From: Streptomyces sp. NBC_00376
GTDB taxonomy: Bacteria > Actinomycetota > Actinomycetes > Streptomycetales > Streptomycetaceae
DNA: 64,000 nt
Assembly (NCBI RefSeq): GCF_036077095.1
Contig: NZ_CP107960.1
Location: 7,192,001 to 7,256,000 of the forward strand
Direction of reading: 5' to 3'
Under the pieces are notes generated by a model. It saw only the letters and a list, made by a program, of their open reading frames with translations, made no database searches and was not told where the DNA came from. The position numbers were made by a program, and so were the translations under genes. Shown here one piece after another: positions 17,159 to 26,377 of this stretch (its first letter is position 1; the number at the start of each line of letters is the position of its first letter).

Positions 17159-17336
17159 TTACCGAGTGGTCGTGAACCACGAGCAGCAGTACAGCATCTG
17201 GCCCGTCGACCGGGAACTCGCACCGGGCTGGTCCGACGAAGGCACGCACGGCACCAAGGACGAGTGCCTCGCCCACATCGGCGAGATCTGGACCGACCTG
17301 CGCCCGTTGAGCCTCGTCAGGCAGATGGGCGAGTGA
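17145..17336 (+). CDS. MbtH-like protein
   Basis: A 63-residue NRPS accessory protein that binds A domains and helps their folding or activity. The signature is present: YSIWPVDRELAPGW, then CLAHIGEIWTDLRPLS. The ATG at 17145 follows GGAGGA inside the 3' end of the methyltransferase gene, so the two are translationally coupled. The partner could be the A-T protein, either multi-domain NRPS, or the partial A domain in the preceding protein. Confidence 0.95.
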   Translation: MTGADYRVVVNHEQQYSIWPVDRELAPGWSDEGTHGTKDECLAHIGEIWTDLRPLSLVRQMGE

Positions 17337-17394
17337 CGCCGGCCGGTGCCGGACGACCTGACATCAGTGGGCTTTCAGAAGTGGGAGCACGGCT

Positions 17395-18717
17395 TTGGCA
17401 TCAGTGACGGACATCGGATTTCGGCCGAGCAGTTTCAAGAAGGCGTTGGCGGAGGTTGCGTTCGCCCACGAGCAGGTTCCCTTCTTTGCCGGACACCTCG
17501 ATGAGGCGGGCATCAGCCTGGCGGACGTTCGGACAGCGGACGACTTTCGCCGGATTCCGACCACGCAGAAGATCGATTACCGGCGGAACTTTCCCCAGGG
17601 CGTACTCGCCCGGGGCAAGACACTCAGAGATCCGCTGACCTTGAAGAGCCAGAGCTCCGGTACCGGTGGTGAGCGGCTGACCACGATCACCCATACCTAC
17701 GCGCTGGCCGAACGCATGCGGGCGACCCTCCTGGCCAACAAGGTGCTGGGGGAGGCCCTGGCACGGTGCCGCTCGCACCGCCCGATCCGCTACGCGGCAC
17801 CGAACTGCTCGGACGTCGAATGCGCGACCCCGTTCACCACGATCCAGGACCGCACGCTCCCGGACGGGACGCTGGTCCTGCCGGTGTCGCACGATGTGCT
17901 CGCCACCCCCGACCAGCTGGTGCAGCAGGCCATCGACGAGACCGAGGAGTTCGATCCGCACTGGTTCTACGCGGATGCGACCCACCTGGCCTTCCTGGTA
18001 CGCCAGTTGAAGGCCCGCGGGCTCAAGCCGCCGCAGGTCTCGGCCGTCGCCCTGACCTACACCCTGGTCACCGGTGTCGCACGCCGCCAGCTCCAGGAGT
18101 TCTTCGGCGCCGACATGCCGATGGCGGAGATCGTTTCGATGACCGAACTCGGCTGGGTGGCCATCGAGTGCCCGGTCGGGCGCATGCACGTCAACAACCG
18201 GACCTTCTTCGCCGAGTTCCTGGTGGACGGCCGGCCCGCCGGGCCGGGCGAGCGCGCCGAGCTCGTCGCCACCAGCCTCGGCGACCGGATCTCCCCGCAC
18301 CTGCGCTACCGCACCGGCGACATCTACTCGCTCGGCGAGCAGCCGTGCGTCTGCGGCAGCGACCTGCCGCAGGCCACCCACGAGGGCCGGCTGACCACCA
18401 TGATCAAGGTGGTCAAGGACGGCGCCCCGGCCCTGATCAGCCCCCGGGACGTGGACCGCGCCGTCGGCGCCGACCTGACCATCGACGTGTACCAGCTGCG
18501 TCAACCGGCAAGCGGGGAAATGGAGTTCCGCTACATCCCCAGCGCCGGGGCGCGGGTCGACGAGAAGGCGCTGCGCGAGCGCCTCCTGGACATGCTGGGC
18601 ACGACGACCTCGCTCGCGATCGAGTCGGTGACGTACATTCCGGCGGCCCGCACGGGCAAATTCGCCTCCTGCGTCTCAGAGGTCACTCAGCCGGCTTCCA
18701 ACGGGGGAGAGCAATGA
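17395..18717 (+). CDS. PaaK-like AMP-forming adenylate ligase
   Basis: A 440-residue member of the phenylacetate-CoA-ligase branch of adenylate-forming enzymes. Visible motifs are the P-loop SSGTGGERLTT, MTELGW as the A5-like segment, RYRTGDIYSL with the ribose-binding Asp, and the Cys-rich CVCGSDLPQATHEGR of the PaaK group. A C-terminal swinging domain ends in RTGKFASCV, where Lys is the likely catalytic residue. The TTG at 17395 has GGGAG at fitting distance; a GTG at 17404 is the alternative. It overlaps the SufS-like gene (ATGA). It would activate a carboxylate for transfer to a carrier protein or amine; substrate unknown. Confidence 0.8.
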   Translation: MASVTDIGFRPSSFKKALAEVAFAHEQVPFFAGHLDEAGISLADVRTADDFRRIPTTQKIDYRRNFPQGVLARGKTLRDPLTLKSQSSGTGGERLTTITHTYALAERMRATLLANKVLGEALARCRSHRPIRYAAPNCSDVECATPFTTIQDRTLPDGTLVLPVSHDVLATPDQLVQQAIDETEEFDPHWFYADATHLAFLVRQLKARGLKPPQVSAVALTYTLVTGVARRQLQEFFGADMPMAEIVSMTELGWVAIECPVGRMHVNNRTFFAEFLVDGRPAGPGERAELVATSLGDRISPHLRYRTGDIYSLGEQPCVCGSDLPQATHEGRLTTMIKVVKDGAPALISPRDVDRAVGADLTIDVYQLRQPASGEMEFRYIPSAGARVDEKALRERLLDMLGTTTSLAIESVTYIPAARTGKFASCVSEVTQPASNGGEQ

Positions 18718-19931
18718 GCATTGAGCCCACGCCTGCCGAGCGATGTCGTGACGACTTCCCGCTCCTTCGGCAGACCATCGACGGCCGGCGCATCGTCTAC
18801 CTGGACAGCGCCGCCACCAGCCTGACGCCCCGCCAGGTCACGGACGAGATGGTCCGCTATTACCACGAGGTCGGCGCGAACATCCACCGCGGCAAGCACT
18901 TCCTCTCCGAGCAGGCCTCGGACGACTACGAAGCCGCCCGGACCCGTACCGCCCAGTTCACCGGCTTCCTCAGCAGCGAGGTCGTCTTCACGGCCAACAC
19001 CACCGCGTCGATCAACACGGTGGCCTCGGGCCTCGGACTGACCCGTGACGACATCGTTCTCGTCCCGTTCGACGCCCACCACTCGGCCCTGCTGCCGTGG
19101 CGGCGGGTGGCCGACGTACGTGCCATCCCCGTCGACCGCTCCGGGGCCGTCGACCTCGGCCGGTACGCCGAACTCCTGCGGGCCCGCCCCGCCGTCGTCG
19201 TACTCACCCACTGCTCGAACGTCTCCGGTGTCTACGCACCCGTCGCCGAGATGGCGGCGATGGCCAAGGAGGCCGGCGCGCTCACCGTCGTCGACGCGGC
19301 GCAGTCCGCCGGGCACCGCCGGATCGGCGGCGAGAACATCGACTTCCTGGCCTTCTCCGGGCACAAGATGCTAGGCCCGACCGGCATCGGCGTGCTCTGC
19401 GGACGCCATGAGCACCTCCAGAAGCTGCGCCCGACCGCCCTGGGCGGGGGAGTCGTCGACTGGGTGGACGCCGAGAGCCACACGATCCGCAAGGTCCCGC
19501 ACTCTCTGGAGGCCGGCACCCCCGCCATTGCCGAGGCCTACGGACTGCACGCCGCCATCGACTACCTGAGCGGCATCGGCTTCGACGAACTCGCCCGGCA
19601 CGACGCCGAACTCGCCGATGCCATGCTGTGCGAGACACTCAAACGTCCCCACCTGCGCATACTCGGCCCGAGCGAGCCGGCCGACCGCGCCGCGATCCTG
19701 AGCTTCGCCATCGACGGCGTCCACAACCTCAAGGAGATCGCGAAGATCCTCAGCGACTCCTACGGGGTGCTGTGCCGCACCGGCCACCTGTGCGCCCAGC
19801 CCTTCGTCGACCGGTTCACCGACGACGAGGTGCTCCGCGTCTCCGGATATCTCTACAACGACAGGGATGACATCGACGTGCTGTTCGCCGCCCTGGACGA
19901 CGTCCTCGACTACGTGCGGGGGCAGCGATGA
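18714..19931 (+). CDS. SufS-like class V PLP enzyme (cysteine desulfurase family)
   Basis: 405 residues. The PLP lysine is K218 in FSGHKMLGPTGIG, preceded by VVDAAQSAGH. The SufS-type active-site cysteine is kept at C360 in RTGHLCAQP, so sulfur mobilisation is possible. Its place between an adenylate-forming enzyme and an NRPS A-T protein, overlapping both by four bases, suggests a dedicated role: a sulfur donor, a cysteine/selenocysteine lyase-like C-S cleavage, or an aminotransferase-like reaction on the activated precursor. No SufE/SufU partner is adjacent. Family firm, role inferred. Confidence 0.85.
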   Translation: MSIEPTPAERCRDDFPLLRQTIDGRRIVYLDSAATSLTPRQVTDEMVRYYHEVGANIHRGKHFLSEQASDDYEAARTRTAQFTGFLSSEVVFTANTTASINTVASGLGLTRDDIVLVPFDAHHSALLPWRRVADVRAIPVDRSGAVDLGRYAELLRARPAVVVLTHCSNVSGVYAPVAEMAAMAKEAGALTVVDAAQSAGHRRIGGENIDFLAFSGHKMLGPTGIGVLCGRHEHLQKLRPTALGGGVVDWVDAESHTIRKVPHSLEAGTPAIAEAYGLHAAIDYLSGIGFDELARHDAELADAMLCETLKRPHLRILGPSEPADRAAILSFAIDGVHNLKEIAKILSDSYGVLCRTGHLCAQPFVDRFTDDEVLRVSGYLYNDRDDIDVLFAALDDVLDYVRGQR

Positions 19932-21703
19932 GCGGATCCGTCCTGGACCAGATACGCAGGACCATCGCCGAATCCCCCGGGAGCACGGCGATCGAGGGCC
20001 CGGCAGGCGCCCTCGACTACGCCGGTTTCGGCCTCCGGGCCGAAGCGCTCGCCGCCCGGCTGCGCGCCCACGGCGTCGCCACCGGAGCACCGGTCGCCGT
20101 CCTGGCGAGCCCTTCCCAGGAAGGCGTCATCGCGCTCGTCGCCGTCGCGATGGCCGGAGCCGCGTACGTACCGCTGTGCCCCTCACTGCCCGGAGACCGG
20201 CTGCGCGCCATGGTCGAGGACTCCGGCGCGCGGCTGCTGGTGCACACCGGGGCCACCGCCCCGCTCGCCACGCTCGGCGTTCCGGCCCTGCCCGTGCTCG
20301 ACGACTCCGCGCACGACACGTCGCAGCCCCCGGTTCCCGTTCCGGCCGAATCCCCGGTCTCGGTGATCTACACCTCCGGCTCCACCGGCCGGCCCAAGGG
20401 CGTACTGATCCCGCACCGGGCCCTGGCCAACCGCGTCGCCTGGGGCCAGCGGGTCTACCCGCTCGGCGCCGGGGACCGCGTCCTGCACCACACCCGCTAC
20501 ATCTACGACTTCTCCGCGTGGGAGGTCTTCGCCACCCTCTCCCACGGCGCCACCCTGGTCGCCCCGGAGCTCGCCAACTACCCGGACTTCCACGAGCTGG
20601 CCGAATCGCTGGGGCGGCTCCGGATCACCCACGCGCACTTCGTGCCGTCCGTGCTCGCCGGCGTGACCGGGCGTGAGGCCTTCGCCGGCTGCGACACGCT
20701 CTCCGTCCTCTTCTCCGGCGGCGAGACCCTCACCAACGACCTGGCACAGCGGGTGCGTTCACTCTCGGACGCCACCCTCTACAACCAGTACGGCCCCACC
20801 GAGACCTGCGTCGACTCGACGTTCCACCGTTACGAGGCGGACGAAGCGGCCGGCTCCGTACCCATCGGCACGTCGATCGACGACACCCGGCTGTACGTGC
20901 TCGACGAGGCACTCGCCCCGGTGCCGGACGGCACCGAGGGGGAGCTCTACGTATCCGGTCCGGGCGTGGCGACCGGATACCTCGGACGGCCCGGCCTCAC
21001 CGCCGAACGGTTCCTGCCCGATCCGTATCGCGGCGAGGCGGGCGCGCGCATGTACCGCACCGGCGACCTCGTCGTACGGCGCGGGGACGGAGCCCTGGAG
21101 TTCCGCGGCCGTGCGGACCTCCAGGTGAACCTGCGCGGCATCCGGGTCGAACTCGAAGAGGTCGAGAGCGTCCTGGCCCTGGACGACGACGTCGTCGCCG
21201 CGGTCGCCGCGGTCGTCGGCGACGACAGCCCGGCGCTCGTCGCGATGGTCTTCGCGGCGGAGGGCGCGGTGGTCGACCCGGCCAAGGTCCGCGGGGCCGC
21301 CCAGCGCCGGCTGCCCGCCGCCCTCGTGCCGGACCAGGTCTTCCTGGGCGAGCGCCCGCCGCTCCTGCCCAGCGGCAAGACCGACCGGGCCGCCGTCCGC
21401 GAACTCGTCCTGCGCGAACGCGGGGCCAGGAGCGCCCGGCGCGAGGAACCCGCCACGGCCGAGGACGGCGTCGAACCGTTCATCACCGGGCTCTGGCGCA
21501 CCTACCTGGACGTCGACGGGTTCGGGCCGGACGAGAGCTTCTTCGAGCTCGGCGGGCACTCGCTGCTCGCCGTCGAGATGGTCAGCGAGGTCGGCGAGCA
21601 CCTGGGCATCGAGGTGTCCCTGGGCGAGTTCTTCGAGGAGCCGACCGTCAGGACCGTGGTCGCCCTGGCGACTTCGGCGCTGGGGGAGAAGACGGCGGAC
21701 TGA
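19928..21703 (+). CDS. NRPS loading didomain A-T
   Basis: 591 residues. The A domain spans ~15-490: A3 YTSGSTGRPKG, A5 NQYGPTE, A7 MYRTGDL, A8 RGIRVELEEVE and A10 LPSGKTDR with the catalytic Lys. A carrier domain follows, with the phosphopantetheine Ser in FFELGGHSLL near residue 544. There is no condensation domain, so it is the likely initiation module or an in-trans loader. My manual specificity-pocket reading is D-F-W-H-F-G-Q-V-D-K, which I cannot match to a known residue. Start overlaps the preceding stop by four bases. Confidence 0.92.
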   Translation: MSGSVLDQIRRTIAESPGSTAIEGPAGALDYAGFGLRAEALAARLRAHGVATGAPVAVLASPSQEGVIALVAVAMAGAAYVPLCPSLPGDRLRAMVEDSGARLLVHTGATAPLATLGVPALPVLDDSAHDTSQPPVPVPAESPVSVIYTSGSTGRPKGVLIPHRALANRVAWGQRVYPLGAGDRVLHHTRYIYDFSAWEVFATLSHGATLVAPELANYPDFHELAESLGRLRITHAHFVPSVLAGVTGREAFAGCDTLSVLFSGGETLTNDLAQRVRSLSDATLYNQYGPTETCVDSTFHRYEADEAAGSVPIGTSIDDTRLYVLDEALAPVPDGTEGELYVSGPGVATGYLGRPGLTAERFLPDPYRGEAGARMYRTGDLVVRRGDGALEFRGRADLQVNLRGIRVELEEVESVLALDDDVVAAVAAVVGDDSPALVAMVFAAEGAVVDPAKVRGAAQRRLPAALVPDQVFLGERPPLLPSGKTDRAAVRELVLRERGARSARREEPATAEDGVEPFITGLWRTYLDVDGFGPDESFFELGGHSLLAVEMVSEVGEHLGIEVSLGEFFEEPTVRTVVALATSALGEKTAD

Positions 21704-21723
21704 GCCCGTCCGCCCCACCCCGG

Positions 21724-21746
21724 CGGCCCGTCCCGAGGACGGGCCG
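21724..21746 (+). terminator. Strong hairpin inside the NRPS operon
   Basis: 10-base perfect arms (21724-21733, 21737-21746) with a 3-base loop, no U-tract, in the 81-base gap between the A-T gene and the next NRPS gene. It may attenuate or stabilise the message; a full stop is unlikely given the operon logic. Confidence 0.5.
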
Positions 21747-21784
21747 GGCCGGTCCATCAGCGCACGACGAAAGGAGCCCTGGCC

Positions 21785-24700
21785 ATGTCCCAGGACCGCG
21801 ACGCACTCTTTCTGCAGTTGCTCCGCAGCCGCGGGCTCGACCGGCCCAGTGACGCGCCGATCGAAAAGTCCGCGAGGAGCGAGAGCCGGCTCTCCCTCGC
21901 GCAGGAACGGATGTGGTTCCTGGAACAGCTGCACCCCGAGCAGCCCACCTACCATGTGCCACTCGCCCTCCGCCTGAGCGGCGCGCTGGACGCGGAGGTG
22001 CTGCGCGCCGCGCTGGGCGACGTCGTCGCGCGACACGCGGCGCTGCGGTCGGTGTTCCCCTCGGTGGCCGGGCGCCCGCGCCAAGTGATCCGCGACGACG
22101 CGGAGTTGCCGTGGACCGTGGTGGACGTGGCGGGGCTGGGCGAAGAGGACGTACTGGCCCGGGCGGAGGAGGAGTCGCGCACCTCCTTCGACCTGGCGAA
22201 GGGGCCGCTCGTGCGGGCCTGCCTGCTGCGCTCGGCTGCGGACGACCACGTCCTGGTCGTGACCTTCCACCACATCGTCTTCGACGGCTGGTCGGTGGGC
22301 GTGTTCACCCGCGAGCTGTCGGAGTACTTCGCGGCCCGCACCGAGGGCCGCCTGCCTGCCCTCGCCGAACTCCCCATCCAGTTCGGGGACTTCGCCGAGT
22401 GGCAGCGCGACTGGCTGGACGGCGACGTCCTCCGGGAGCTGATCGACCACTGGCGGCAGGCCCTGGACGGCGCGCCGCCCGTCCTCGAACTGCCCGCCGA
22501 CCGACCCCGCCCGGCCGTGGAGACCCACCGGGGCACCCACGAGCTGGTGGCCGTGCCCGCCGACCTCGTCAGCGGGCTCCGGGAGGTGTGCGCCCGCGAG
22601 GACGTGACCCTGTTCATGGTCCTGCTGGCCGCCTTCGACGTACTCCTCGCCCGCTACAGCGGCCAGGAGGACATCGTCGTCGGCACCCCGATCGCCAACC
22701 GCAACCGCGCCGAGATCGAGCCGCTGATCGGCTTCTTCGTCAACACCCTCGTACTGCGTACCGACATCGGCGGCGACCCCACCGTCAGCGAACTGCTGAG
22801 CCGGGTCCGGACCAGTGCGATCAGCGCGTACGCCAACGAGAACCTGCCGTTCGCCCGGCTGGTGGAGGAGCTGCGCCCGGAGCGCGACCTCAGCCGCTCC
22901 CCGCTGGTCCAGGTCATGTTCGCCCTGGCCAACACCCCCGAGCAGGACCCGGAGCTGACCGGACTCACCGTCCGGCCGCTCTCGGTCGAGCCGGGCGTCG
23001 CCAAGTTCGACCTGTCCGCGTTCCTGCGGGAGGAGGGCGACGAGGTCGTCGGCGGTCTGGAGTACGCCACCGACCTCTTCGACCGCGAGACGGTGCTGCG
23101 GTTCTGGGACCACTACCTGATGCTGCTGCGGTCCCTGGCCGACGCCGAGCCGGGCGCGCGGACCTCCTCCCTCGCGCTGATCCCGGACGGCGAGCGGCGC
23201 CTGCTGACCGAGGGCTGGAACGCCACCGAGCGCACCTGGCCCGGCGCCCCCGAGACCCTGCACGGGCTGTTCGAGGCCCAGGCCGCCCGTACTCCGGACG
23301 CCACCGCCGTCGTCCACGGCGAGGTCGGTCTCACCTACCGGGAGCTCGACGCCGCCGCGAACCGGCTCGCCCGCCGACTGTCCGAGCGGGGCGTGGGCCC
23401 CGAGTCCGTCGTCGGCCTGTACTGCGACCGCGGCCCCGAGCTGATCACCGCCCTGCTGGCCGTCCTCAAGGCCGGTGCGGCCTATCTCCCGCTCGACCCC
23501 GCCCAGCCGCAGCCGCGCCTCGCACACATGCTGCGCGACTCCGGCACCCGCCTCGTCCTCACCCAGGACCGGCTCGCCGCGCAACTCCCCGAGGACGCGG
23601 CCACGTTGAGCGTCGACCGGAGGGACGACGGTCCGTCGCCGACGGCGGCCCCCGCCGACACGGCGGGCGCCGGCTCCCTCGCGTACGTCATCTACACCTC
23701 CGGGTCCACCGGTGTGCCCAAGGGCGTCGCGATCGAGCACCGGGCCGTCGTCAACCTCATCCAGGGCCTCTGCGACGACATCGGCCTCGGCCCCGGGGAC
23801 CGGCTGCTCGCCGTCACCACCCCTGCCTTCGACATCGCCGCGCTCGAACTGCTCGGCCCGCTCGCCCGCGGGGCGACCGTCGTACTAGCCGACCGCGAGA
23901 CCGTCTCGGACGGCCGCCTCCTCGGCCCCTTCATCACCGCCTGCGGCGCCACCGTCATGCAGGCGACGCCCTCGCTGTGGCGGATGCTCCTGGACAGCGG
24001 CTGGGCCGGCGACCCGAAGGTGCGGGTGCTGTGCGGCGGCGAGGCCCTGCCACCGGAACTGCTGGACCGGCTGCTACCGCTCGTCGCCGGGGTGCACAAC
24101 GTCTACGGGCCGACCGAGACCACGGTGTGGTCCCTGGCCACCGCCCTGGACCGGTCCTGTGGCGGTGGTGCCACCGTCCCGATCGGCCGGCCCCTCGCCA
24201 ACACCCGGGCCTACGTCGTCGACCGGGCCATGGAGCTCGTTCCCCTCGGCGTGCCCGGCGAACTCTGCATCGGCGGCCGGGGCGTCGCCCGCGGCTACGT
24301 CGGCCTGCCCGCCCTGACCGCCGAGCGCTTCGTGCCGGACCCGTACGGCGGCGACGGCGGCAGGCTCTACCGGACCGGCGACATCGTGCGGTACCGCCCG
24401 GACGGCCGCATGGAGTTCCTCGGCCGCTCCGACCACCAGGTCAAGCTGCGCGGCTTCCGGATCGAGCTCAACGAGATCCAGAACGTGCTGCTCCAGCACC
24501 CCGAGGTCGACAGCGCCGTCGCGGTGCTGCGCGAGGACCGGCCCGGCGACGCCCGGATCATCGGCTACATCACGGCCCACGAGCCCGAGCTCCGCACGGC
24601 CGGGCTGCGCCAGTGGCTGGCCGAACGGCTGCCCGAGTACATGGTCCCCGCACTGCTGGTCCAGCTCGACGCACTGCCCCAGACCGCCAACGGCAAGATC

Positions 24701-26377
24701 GACCGGAACGCGCTGCCCGTCCCCGGCGAGCAGCGCTCCGGCTCCGACGACGCCTACGTCGCACCCCGCTCCGACCAGGAGCAGAAGCTCGTCGACCTGT
24801 TCGCCGACGTCCTGGACCTGCCCGCACAGCGGATCGGCGTCCATGACGACTTCTTCGCACTCGGCGGACAGTCGCTGCTCGCCGTCGCGCTGATCTCCCG
24901 GGTCTGCTCCGCCTTCGGGGTCGACCTGCCGCTGAGCGCCCTGTTCACCGCGCGCACCGTCGCCGCGTTCCTGCCCGTCGTGCTGGCCGGCCGGCCCGTG
25001 GAGAGTGCGGGCGCCGACAGCCCCGACGAGTTCGACTTCTTCGCCATTCCGCGCGCCCCGCGCGACGCTCCGCTGCCACTGGCCATCGCCCAGGAACGCC
25101 TGTGGTTCTTCGAGAAGCTGCGCCCCGGCACGGCCGCGTACAACGAGCCGCTGGTCCTGCGCCTGGGCGGCGCGCTCGACGCCGGGCTGCTGCGCGGCGC
25201 GGTGGAGGACGTCGTCGCCCGGCACGAGGCGCTGCGCTCCACGTTCCCCTCCGTGGGAGGCAGGCCCCGCCAGGTGGTCGACGAGGCCTTCGCCCTCCCG
25301 TGGTCCGTGGTGGACATGCCGGGCGCGGACCGTCAGGCGCTGATCGCCCGCGCCGAACAGGAGACCCGCGCCCCCTTCGACCTGGCGAAGGGCCCGCTGG
25401 TGCGGGCCTGTCTGCTCCGGGTCGCGCCGCAGGACCACGTCCTGGTCCTGACGATCCACCATGCCGTGTTCGACGGCTGGTCGCTCGGGATACTCCTGCG
25501 TGAGCTCGAGGAGTGCTTCGCGGCCCGCACCGAGGGCCGCGGTCCGAAGCTCCCCGACCTTCCGGTGCAGTACGGGGACTACGCCGTATGGCAGCGGGAG
25601 TGGCTCGCCGACGGGGTGCTGGAGGACCTGGCCGACTACTGGCGCGAGACGCTCGAAGGCGCGCCGCCGGTCCTGGAGCTGCCCGCCGACCACCCCCGCC
25701 CCGCCGTCCAGTCGCACCGGGGCGTGCACGAGGCCACCGTGCTGCCCGCGGACCTCACCGAGGGGCTGCGGGAGCTGTGCAAGCGGGAGGAGGTCACCAT
25801 GTTCATGGTCCTGCTGACCGCCTTCAAGATCCTGCTCGCCCGCTACAGCGGCCAGGAGGACGTGGTCGTCGGCACCCCGGTCGCCAACCGCAACCGCGTC
25901 GAGATCGAGTCGCTCATCGGCTTCTTCGTCAACACCCTCGTGCTGCGCACCGACTTGAGCGGCGACCCCTCGGTCCTCGACGTCCTGGACCGGGTGCGTG
26001 ACACGGCGATCGGCGCGTACGCCAACCAGGACATGCCGTACGCGGAGCTCGTCAAGGAACTGCGGCCGCCGCGCGACCCCAGCCGTTCCCCGCTCGTCCA
26101 GGTCATGTTCGCCCTGGCCAACACCCCCGACCACGAACCGGAGCTGACCGGGCTCACCGTCGACCAGTTCGACGCCGAACAGGGCGTGGCCCGCTTCGAC
26201 CTGTCACTGCTCGTCAAGGAGCGGGACGACGTGATCGCCGTGGCACTGGAGTACTGCACGGACCTCTTCGAACCGGCCACGGCCAGGCGTCTGCTGGCCG
26301 ACTACACCCAGGTGATCGTGGAGATGCTGCGGGCCCCGGACGCACCTCTCTCCCAGCTGAACGGAATCTCGCGGTGA
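21785..26377 (+). CDS. NRPS C-A(Gly)-T-C
   Basis: 1,530 residues. C1 (~35-470) has HHIVFDGWS near residue 162. The A domain (~490-975) has all cores ([44 protein letters not shown]). A carrier domain with FFALGGQSLL near 1020 is followed by C2 (~1090-1520) with HHAVFDGWS near 1224. My manual pocket code D-I-L-Q-L-G-V-V-W-K fits the known glycine signature (DILQLG-type), so this module should add Gly. The protein ends with a C domain whose A domain is on the next gene; the GTG of that gene overlaps the stop by four bases. ATG preceded by AAAGGAG. Confidence 0.93.
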   Translation: MSQDRDALFLQLLRSRGLDRPSDAPIEKSARSESRLSLAQERMWFLEQLHPEQPTYHVPLALRLSGALDAEVLRAALGDVVARHAALRSVFPSVAGRPRQVIRDDAELPWTVVDVAGLGEEDVLARAEEESRTSFDLAKGPLVRACLLRSAADDHVLVVTFHHIVFDGWSVGVFTRELSEYFAARTEGRLPALAELPIQFGDFAEWQRDWLDGDVLRELIDHWRQALDGAPPVLELPADRPRPAVETHRGTHELVAVPADLVSGLREVCAREDVTLFMVLLAAFDVLLARYSGQEDIVVGTPIANRNRAEIEPLIGFFVNTLVLRTDIGGDPTVSELLSRVRTSAISAYANENLPFARLVEELRPERDLSRSPLVQVMFALANTPEQDPELTGLTVRPLSVEPGVAKFDLSAFLREEGDEVVGGLEYATDLFDRETVLRFWDHYLMLLRSLADAEPGARTSSLALIPDGERRLLTEGWNATERTWPGAPETLHGLFEAQAARTPDATAVVHGEVGLTYRELDAAANRLARRLSERGVGPESVVGLYCDRGPELITALLAVLKAGAAYLPLDPAQPQPRLAHMLRDSGTRLVLTQDRLAAQLPEDAATLSVDRRDDGPSPTAAPADTAGAGSLAYVIYTSGSTGVPKGVAIEHRAVVNLIQGLCDDIGLGPGDRLLAVTTPAFDIAALELLGPLARGATVVLADRETVSDGRLLGPFITACGATVMQATPSLWRMLLDSGWAGDPKVRVLCGGEALPPELLDRLLPLVAGVHNVYGPTETTVWSLATALDRSCGGGATVPIGRPLANTRAYVVDRAMELVPLGVPGELCIGGRGVARGYVGLPALTAERFVPDPYGGDGGRLYRTGDIVRYRPDGRMEFLGRSDHQVKLRGFRIELNEIQNVLLQHPEVDSAVAVLREDRPGDARIIGYITAHEPELRTAGLRQWLAERLPEYMVPALLVQLDALPQTANGKIDRNALPVPGEQRSGSDDAYVAPRSDQEQKLVDLFADVLDLPAQRIGVHDDFFALGGQSLLAVALISRVCSAFGVDLPLSALFTARTVAAFLPVVLAGRPVESAGADSPDEFDFFAIPRAPRDAPLPLAIAQERLWFFEKLRPGTAAYNEPLVLRLGGALDAGLLRGAVEDVVARHEALRSTFPSVGGRPRQVVDEAFALPWSVVDMPGADRQALIARAEQETRAPFDLAKGPLVRACLLRVAPQDHVLVLTIHHAVFDGWSLGILLRELEECFAARTEGRGPKLPDLPVQYGDYAVWQREWLADGVLEDLADYWRETLEGAPPVLELPADHPRPAVQSHRGVHEATVLPADLTEGLRELCKREEVTMFMVLLTAFKILLARYSGQEDVVVGTPVANRNRVEIESLIGFFVNTLVLRTDLSGDPSVLDVLDRVRDTAIGAYANQDMPYAELVKELRPPRDPSRSPLVQVMFALANTPDHEPELTGLTVDQFDAEQGVARFDLSLLVKERDDVIAVALEYCTDLFEPATARRLLADYTQVIVEMLRAPDAPLSQLNGISR

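Noticed and set aside
20759..23740. 993-codon minus-strand frame opposite the NRPS genes
   Set aside because: Lies antisense to adenylation and condensation cores that are clearly coding on the plus strand.
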